A DNA stretch of 64,000 nt from the NCBI GenBank assembly GCA_015680685.1, contig MNCI01024145.1:7801-71800 (forward strand). The letters are read 5' to 3'. The DNA is from Gnetum montanum. Its lineage: Eukaryota > Streptophyta > Gnetopsida > Gnetales > Gnetaceae. A model generated the notes under the pieces. That model worked only from the letters and a program-made list of their open reading frames with translations. It was not told where the DNA came from and made no database searches. Made by a program: the position numbers and the translations under genes. This document shows, one piece after another, positions 58,181 through 64,000 of this stretch; positions within the stretch are counted from its first letter, which is position 1, and the number at the start of each line of letters is the position of its first letter.

Positions 58181-60639
58181 GCATTATAGTATGAATCCTT
58201 GGTAGATTTTGGTTTGAAAGAGGCCCGAATGAATCTAATATGGAAAAAGAGGTAGGAGCAGGGTTGTCAACTGCAAGTGTAGGTGAAGGCTTAGGTAGAC
58301 TATGGGGTCAAAAGAAAGGTCTTTTCTTTGATCAAGCAATCAACCCCTCTGATTGATGATTGGATTGCAAATTAATAGTCCTCGTAGCATTGCATTGTTG
58401 TGGTTGAGTAGGCAATTCACCCTGCATTGGTGGAGTAAGTGGTAGCTTTGCAACTGAAGGAGGAGTATGTGCAAGGATAGGAATAAGATAAGGATGGGGG
58501 CAGCATCCCTTCTTTCATGTAGAGATGGAGTTTGATAAAAGTTAGAAGGGTGGTAGTAAGGCTAAAACTAAGAACATGACTAAAAGAATCACATGAAGAC
58601 ATGGGTTGTTGAACATGATAACCATATGGATCAGGTTGCTGGTAAGGGTATTGTTACCTTGATGATGTAAGCACCCATGATTATGGTTGTTTCCATTGTT
58701 GGTACTATTCATATAGTTGTAGTGGAGCTCTTCTTGGATAATATAGTTATTTCTAGTGGAACTACCAAAGATTACCTTGAGGATAAGGTAACCTTCTAGA
58801 TGTTTGCCTTTATGTAAATCATGGATGTAAGACATACATCCCAAACTCCTAAAGATGTGACACAATGGGGCAACATTCCTTGGGATGTTCATACTATTAG
58901 ACATGACATCCACGATCATCATTTGATTCACTATCCACAACCTCTTCTGTTGCAACAATTTTTCCCTTACCTTTGTAATATGCATGTTTAACTTCTTTGC
59001 GCCTCCTGCACTCACAATCACTACCTTGTTCTTAAGACTCTTCAACAATTTTGAGGATAACTTGAAATCTACTATCCATGGAGTCTCTTAACTGATCAAC
59101 CTTGGCCATAAGTTCAGATTCGAATTGTTGAAGTGGCAAGGATTTTTTATGCATCCCCTCATCAAATATGAATTCATCCTCACTATCATAGAATCGAACT
59201 TGTTGCTTACGGATGGAAGGATCATGGTTGTACTCCTCTACACTCTTCCTTTTTCTTAGTTCGCCCTCCTCTTTAGCCACCTACTCTATTAACCTTTGTA
59301 CCTACCAGGTAGTTAATTCTAACATGCATCCTTGGACATAAACACCAAGGGTTTTCCTCATTTCGTTACGAAGCCCATCTACAATGTGGTGGAGTTGAGC
59401 CAATTAAGAAAAATCATGGCCAAGGCATTTGTGCATCAAGGCATAGTATCAGCCAATGGCAACATCCAACAGTTCATGTACTCCTTATTTCCATCCTTGA
59501 ATTTTCTTCCTTAAGTTGGACATCTAGGAGTACATTTGATATTTATTATTGAACATCTCAAGCATGGTACTCCATTGTTTGATAGATTCCAGTTCTAAGG
59601 ACTAGTACCAGTTCTCTACTTCTTTAATGAGTGTCTTGGGAAATAACTTTAGTTTCTACCATTCATTCTCTATATTTTACAAGAAACGTGCATCTTGAAA
59701 AGTTTGAAGATGATTTTGCGGACCAGAGTTATATCCTCCTTCAAATTGAGGAATATTGTTCATGTCTAACCTTTTGATATGACTATCTTTCACATGCCTT
59801 GTTGAAATTCTAACTACCTCTACAATGTTAAGCATACTTCAAATAGTGAATAGAGGCTCATTGAGGCCTTGATCTTGCCTGTCCTGATGGTCCCTTTAGT
59901 TATTGTGGTCCCGTTAATCATTGCGCTTATTTCGATTACCTCCATCATGATCTCACCTTCTACAATCATAGTCAAATCCAGAAGAAGAAGATGATGATGA
60001 AGGGAAAGAGGAAGAAGAACTAGCACCATCATGGTGCCTACTACTGCCTCTTCGATGATCGTGACCATGATCACGATCGTACTTCATGCTGGCATCTCTA
60101 TCTTAACTTGCCTCGCTGGATCCTGCTTTGTTGTTGAATCCCTTGTTACTAGAATCAGGATTGTGAACTATGCAGTATAGATTTTGGTTTTGACCTTCAT
60201 CATCAAAGTTAAAGAGAGGAGCATCATTGAGTGGAAGATCCCCAGTAGCTTGTTAGTACAATAGAAACAAAGAATTGTTAAGTTCTTTTCCCTTTGAAAT
60301 TTCATAGCACTACTCTAGCTACTGATCTTGCAGGTGTTGTGCTTTAGTGGTCTAATAATCCCTAGCATCAACAACTTCCATGATATATTCTGCATGGTGG
60401 TCTTGAAGACCACATCATGAAAGCATTTGATAGAGCATTGCAAGGGCTGCATGATCAGATGACAACACGATGTTGCCCTCCATATCACACCACCGCAGCT
60501 ATTCATCCTAGTGTAAGATGAAGGTGAACTTCGGCACATACTCATCAAGATGAGTATATGTAATTTGATACTATTGAGGCTTTGATAGATGAGCATTATT
60601 AGGCTTGGGTAGAGAAGCACTCCTGTGAGAAGAAGACAT
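58180..60639 (-). pseudogene. gag: Athila gag, copy F
   Basis: ATG at 60639 (MSSSHRSASLPK). The frame can be followed for most of its length with about 25 stops, nearly all TAG. Capsid-like phrases: TLIKEVENWY (about 59630), IKQWSTMLEMFNNKYQMYS. Open 59280-59032 reads VAKEEGELRKRKSVEEYNHD; a degenerate zinc finger at about 58920-58880 (YEHPKECCPIVSHL); tail to 58200. Where copy C has CAA or CAG Gln, F often has TAG (for example KPQ-stop-YQI versus PSPQQYRI). Confidence 0.8.
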
Positions 60640-60778
60640 TGCCGATTAGCAAAACAAAAATCATAGTGTGCTCTGAGAATTTGATGTAGTAATTATAACA
60701 CAAGATATGACTCTCAGGTTTATTCCAATGATTTAAATACTTTTACTAGATCCTAGATAGTGTACAAAACAACAAAAA

Positions 60779-60799
60779 GGTCCCTAGCAATGATGTCAA
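60779..60799 (-). other. Decayed primer binding site, copy F
   Basis: On the - strand after the LTR: TTGACATCATTGCTAGGGAC. Relative to TGGCGCCGTTGCCGGGGA the changes are mostly transitions. Confidence 0.6.
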
Positions 60800-61663
60800 T
60801 GATGAGTGGTGAGGTACCCCTACGCCCAACCATACGAATCACTAAGGCATTATGTGTGATCCGGTCGAATTCCGTGGATCTATAGTTATCTCATACACTA
60901 GTTTTTCTAGAAAGTGAAATAGCATTGAGAATTTTCATTATCTTCCCAACTACACTTGTAAGCTCAAGGGTATGGTTTAAGTGTAATTGAGGTATATGAA
61001 TTTTTATCATTTATGTTTTATGGATGTAATCACCTACAACAAGAATAAAGGGTAGAGTAGATTGAAACTAATGTCTATTACCTAGCTAGCCTAACACAAG
61101 TAACCACTCCACTTTCTTGAACACATATAGCACTTCTGGGCTACCAAACGTTAAGTGTTGCTAGGTTACTAAGTATTATATGAATGCTCAAAGTGGTCAT
61201 GCTTGTGTTCATTAATTGTTGGAAATATATTGCTTAATGAAATGCATTAAAAGTAAAGAGTAAGAAAGTAAAATGCAATAAAGAAAATATTAAGCTATTC
61301 TCAATGCCACAAGGATTTCCAAAAGAGTTTGTGTTATTCCCATCACACTACTGCACTCAAGTACATCAGTGCTTAAACAAAGAACCATACACACTTTAGA
61401 CTCCTTTTGCAAGCACTTAGAAAATATTCTAACTCTACGGAGAAGAAACAACAAGAGCTTCGCTACGTTGCTTGAAAACTAAAAACTGACTAATGAATTA
61501 CTTATGAAAACTGGAGCCCAAGTGTGGTATTTATAGACTCAAGGTATATACCCCAACATTGGACATCTGACATTGGATCTAGACCCCAACGTCACGTACG
61601 CAACATCACAACCCTGATGTCACATACCCGACATTGCAGCCAACACAAAATAGTGATTCATTA
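60800..61663 (-). repeat. 5' LTR of Athila F (864 bp)
   Basis: Begins TGATGAGTGGTGAGG, ends GATTCATTA (CA changed to TA). Equals the left LTR in length once G is removed. U3 in sense direction has GACGTTG, GACATC and ACGTACGC repeats before TATAAATAC (complement of about 61530-61538). Confidence 0.9.
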
Positions 61664-62870
61664 GAAAAATATGATGGAAAGGTAACTATAGGTAATCGGA
61701 AGAAGCTAACCATTACCTGGATTGGATCATTTGCCTTCATAATAACTCAAGGTAACAAATATGTTATTTCCCAAATCTATTTTGTTCTAGATCTTTCAAA
61801 GAATTTATTAAGTGTGGGGCAATTATGTTGCAATGGATATCATGTTGAATTTGAAAAAGATGTTTGTAAAATTTTGAAGGCTGATGATGATAAAGGTATT
61901 GCCATTATCCCTATTATCAAAAATCAAATGTACAAGTTATAGATGTAAAAGGATGTTCATTGCCTCATTGTCACTAAAGACACACAACATCGTTATGGCA
62001 TGCTCGATTAGGAAATATCAACTTTGGTTCAATGGACCGCATGCAAAAATGAGAAATTGTAAAAGGTATGCCAAAATTTTCTTTGCCAAATAATCATGAT
62101 TATTGCATATGTCAACTAGGAAAAATTACAAGGTTGTCGTTTCCTAGAAAAGAACATAGATCTCAAAAAAAATTAGATCTAGTTTATATGGATTTATGAG
62201 GTCCCATGCAAACATTGAGCCTAGGTAAAAACTGATATGTTAATCATAGTGGATGATTTTTCAATATTTTCTTGGGGATATTTTATGAAATTAAAAGATC
62301 AAACATTGGGATTTTTTAAAGAATTCAAGGTGAAAGTTAAAAATCAAAGTGGCAATACAATTAAGAAAATCTAAAGAGATTGTGGTGGTGAATTTTTATC
62401 AAATGAATTTGATAAATTTTGCAAGAAAAATGAGATTATTCATCAAACTACCACATCATTTAAACCTCAACAAAAATGGCATCACTGAGAGAAAAAATTA
62501 AACAGTGGTTGAAATGGCAAGATGTCTACTTCAAATGTCAAGTTTGGAGAATAAGTTTTGGGTAGAAGCTTGTGCAATATCAATTTATCTTTTAAATAGG
62601 ATGCCATCAAGGTCAATTCAAGAAAAAACACCCTATGAATTCTAGTATGGTCATCCACCAAATATCTCTTATTTAAAAGTCTTTGGATCTCCTTGCTATG
62701 TGCAAATCCCTACACAAAATCAAAAAAAAAAAATTAGATATGAAAGCTACACCTTGTATTTTCATTGGTTATGCCACAAAATCCAAAGCTTACAAATGTT
62801 ATGATGAAAAGAATAAAAGTGTGATAGAGCCATGTGATGTACATTGTAATGAATCTACAGCCAAATAATG
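61664..62870 (+). pseudogene. pol: copia E protease end and integrase
   Basis: Starts EKYDGKVTIGNRKK and ISQIYFVLDLSKNLLSVGQL (open 61634-61942), then a broken pre-integrase part. The core has LIIVDDFSIFSW near 62235-62270 with the first Asp, RDCGGEFLSNEFDKFCKKN near 62375-62430 with the second Asp, then a frameshift over the Glu region (PQQKWHH). An open end 62683-62868 reads KATPCIFIGYATKSKAYKC. Frameshifts and stops make it inactive. It continues the copia gene broken at 33453. Confidence 0.85.
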
Positions 62871-63694
62871 TGGAGGACAACGTATGCATGATGTGGGACC
62901 AACACCAAATCAAATATCATATAAAAGTGTTATTGATAGCAACGTGGGAAGTCAAAATCAACTACAGCCAAATTATACCACATACAAGACAAAATATAGC
63001 TGCTGGCCAACATGTTGAATAGCATAGGTTTGAAGTGGAACCTCCGTAAGGACATTATAAGGCAATAAACAACACATCTTATGCCAACACTCACCGTGAA
63101 TTGGTAGGCCACAATCAATACATTTCCAACATATACAAGAGATAAGGTTCCATTTGTAAGAACATACAGCTGTAGCCATCCAATACACAAGCCTGCAACT
63201 TTCAACAAGGACAGAAATATTCACATTTGCAACCACACCACCTTCCAACTACTGCGAATTCTAATGAAATTGGTGGGTTTGTTTCCAAATAAAATAACAT
63301 GTTGGATGAACAAACGTAGTTTTTTCATCATCTACCATTATCAACAATAGCGGCCCAAGTTAAACATGAACCACCTGCCACTTTCCTTAAATTCTCGTCA
63401 AATCAAAATCCATCAATAAATGAATCCCATCATGCTCTCACCTACCAATGGATGAATCCATTTTTCCAGCCTGACTCTCTTATGGACTATTGTGCATGCA
63501 GAAATACTTGCAATAGTAGAAGAAGAGACGTGCCTGCTGCTAACAACCCAATAATGTCTAATGAATACTATTTTTGTTCATGTTTTGATGTTGTCCAAGA
63601 CCAACAATATCATCATCCTAGATTTACACATCACAACAACAATCTTTACAGTAATGTTACACCTATTTTTTCTATTGCCAATCACATTTCCTAG
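62871..63694 (+). pseudogene. Unidentified coding-like stretch
   Basis: One + frame (that of 62834-63022) can be followed to the stop at 63692 with about six interruptions (three TAG, two TAA before 63300, and others). The last 120 or so codons (from about 63330) are open and rich in Asn, His, Gln, Ser and Pro, with phrases QVKHEPPATFLKFSSNQNP and YQWMNPFFQPDSLMDYC. Composition resembles low-complexity tails of plant regulatory proteins, but I recognise no domain. It lies where the copia element should continue into reverse transcriptase, so it replaces it. Could also be chance. Confidence 0.3.
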
Positions 63695-63829
63695 TTACCT
63701 CACATTTCCTAGTTACCTCAACCTTTCTGACACTTCAATATCTTCAAAAAGCCATAAAATTATGGTGTTTCATCCTTATTTCCATGCTATTTTTCCACAA
63801 ACCAACAATGTCCAGATTGGCATGCTCAT
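63695..63829. repeat. Short junction region with an 18 bp duplication
   Basis: CACATTTCCTAGTTACCT occurs twice in tandem at about 63684-63719. The rest to 63829 has no feature and leads to the LTR start. Confidence 0.5.
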
Positions 63830-64000
63830 TGATGAGACGCGGTCTGCGTCGGCCGCGATATCGCGTCCTTCCCTGCGATATTGTGTACGCGATATTGCAG
63901 TCAGCCGTCATTTCTATAAATAAGAGGCGGCTCTCCCTCATTTTACATCCCAGTTTTAGTGTAGCGAAGCTCTGGCAGTTTGATCCCTCCAGAGTTAGAA
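63830..64000 (+). repeat. Start of an Athila LTR in + direction, cut by window end
   Basis: Begins TGATGAGACGCGG, carries three GATATCGCG or GATATTG repeats, then CTATAAATAAGAGGCGG with the TATA box at 63914-63922, then CTCTGGCAG and CCTCCAGAGTTAGAA as at 15911-15942. CpG-rich, so young. No polypurine tract is seen directly before it, so this may be a 5' LTR of an element that continues to the right. Confidence 0.8.

Larger units (their letters stand above)
33454..61663 (-). mobile_element. Athila-like copy F, hosting Tat element G
   Basis: Full set of ends: 3' LTR on the left (in two parts around G) and 5' LTR on the right, both 864 bp once G and one copy of its target duplication are removed. 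Internal order in sense: primer site, gag, protease, front of reverse transcriptase, integrase, polypurine block, non-coding region. The rest of reverse transcriptase, RNase H and the env-like ORF are deleted. Flanks are GAAAAA on both sides (33448-33453 and 61664-61669), consistent with a 5-6 bp target duplication in copia E. Confidence 0.85.
32000..62870 (+). mobile_element. Ty1/copia element E, split by elements F and G
   Basis: 5' LTR (32000-32343), primer site, gag and the start of protease lie left of 33454; the rest of protease, pre-integrase and integrase resume at 61664. Protein order and phrases join across the 28.2 kb interruption. Reverse transcriptase, RNase H and 3' LTR are not seen. 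The integrase reading fades near 62870. Confidence 0.85.

Overview
The window looks like nuclear DNA from a seed plant with a large, repeat-packed genome. A gymnosperm such as a conifer would fit, but nothing here proves it. I find no intact host gene, no tRNA or rRNA gene and no CRISPR array. Almost every base belongs to decayed LTR retrotransposons: Ty1/copia remnants on the + strand, Athila-like Ty3/gypsy elements mostly on the - strand (tRNA-Asp-type primer site, env-like ORF after integrase), and one 19.8 kb Tat-lineage Ty3/gypsy element on the + strand.

Left part (1-24.4 kb). An unidentified open frame runs off the left edge (- strand). A SIRE-type copia element then reads protease, integrase and the front half of reverse transcriptase up to 2729, where Athila copy A (2730-15799) splits it. 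The rest of that reverse transcriptase is at 16096-16521, in a 706 bp segment bounded by Ns that reads backwards relative to both neighbours and is probably mis-oriented. Athila copy C (16523-22760, gag and protease only, the best preserved primer site) follows. The copia RNase H resumes at 22768, with its 3' LTR at about 23.48-24.4 kb.

Right part (24.4-64 kb) is a nest. A second copia fragment (24420-25541) is interrupted by Athila copy D (25542-31999). D stops at copia element E (from 32000). E is split inside protease by Athila copy F (33454-61663). F is split inside its own 3' LTR by Tat element G (33702-53505), which has an exact 5 bp target duplication. E resumes at 61664 with the rest of protease and integrase. 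Then come an unidentified coding-like stretch (about 62.87-63.69 kb) and the start of another Athila LTR in the + direction (63830 to the end).

Points worth following: G carries an antisense gene between protease and reverse transcriptase, with three introns whose removal restores the frame. Athila copies A and D carry an env-like ORF preceded by a TATA box and a repeat cluster like those of the LTR U3. All four Athila copies with sequence there have an internal copy of the terminal polypurine tract at the end of pol. G has three minisatellite arrays that share one core. In-frame stops are mostly TAG in place of CAG, as expected from CHG methylation decay. Feature edges inside decayed genes are approximate; LTR edges are given to the base where TG/CA ends or target duplications allow it.
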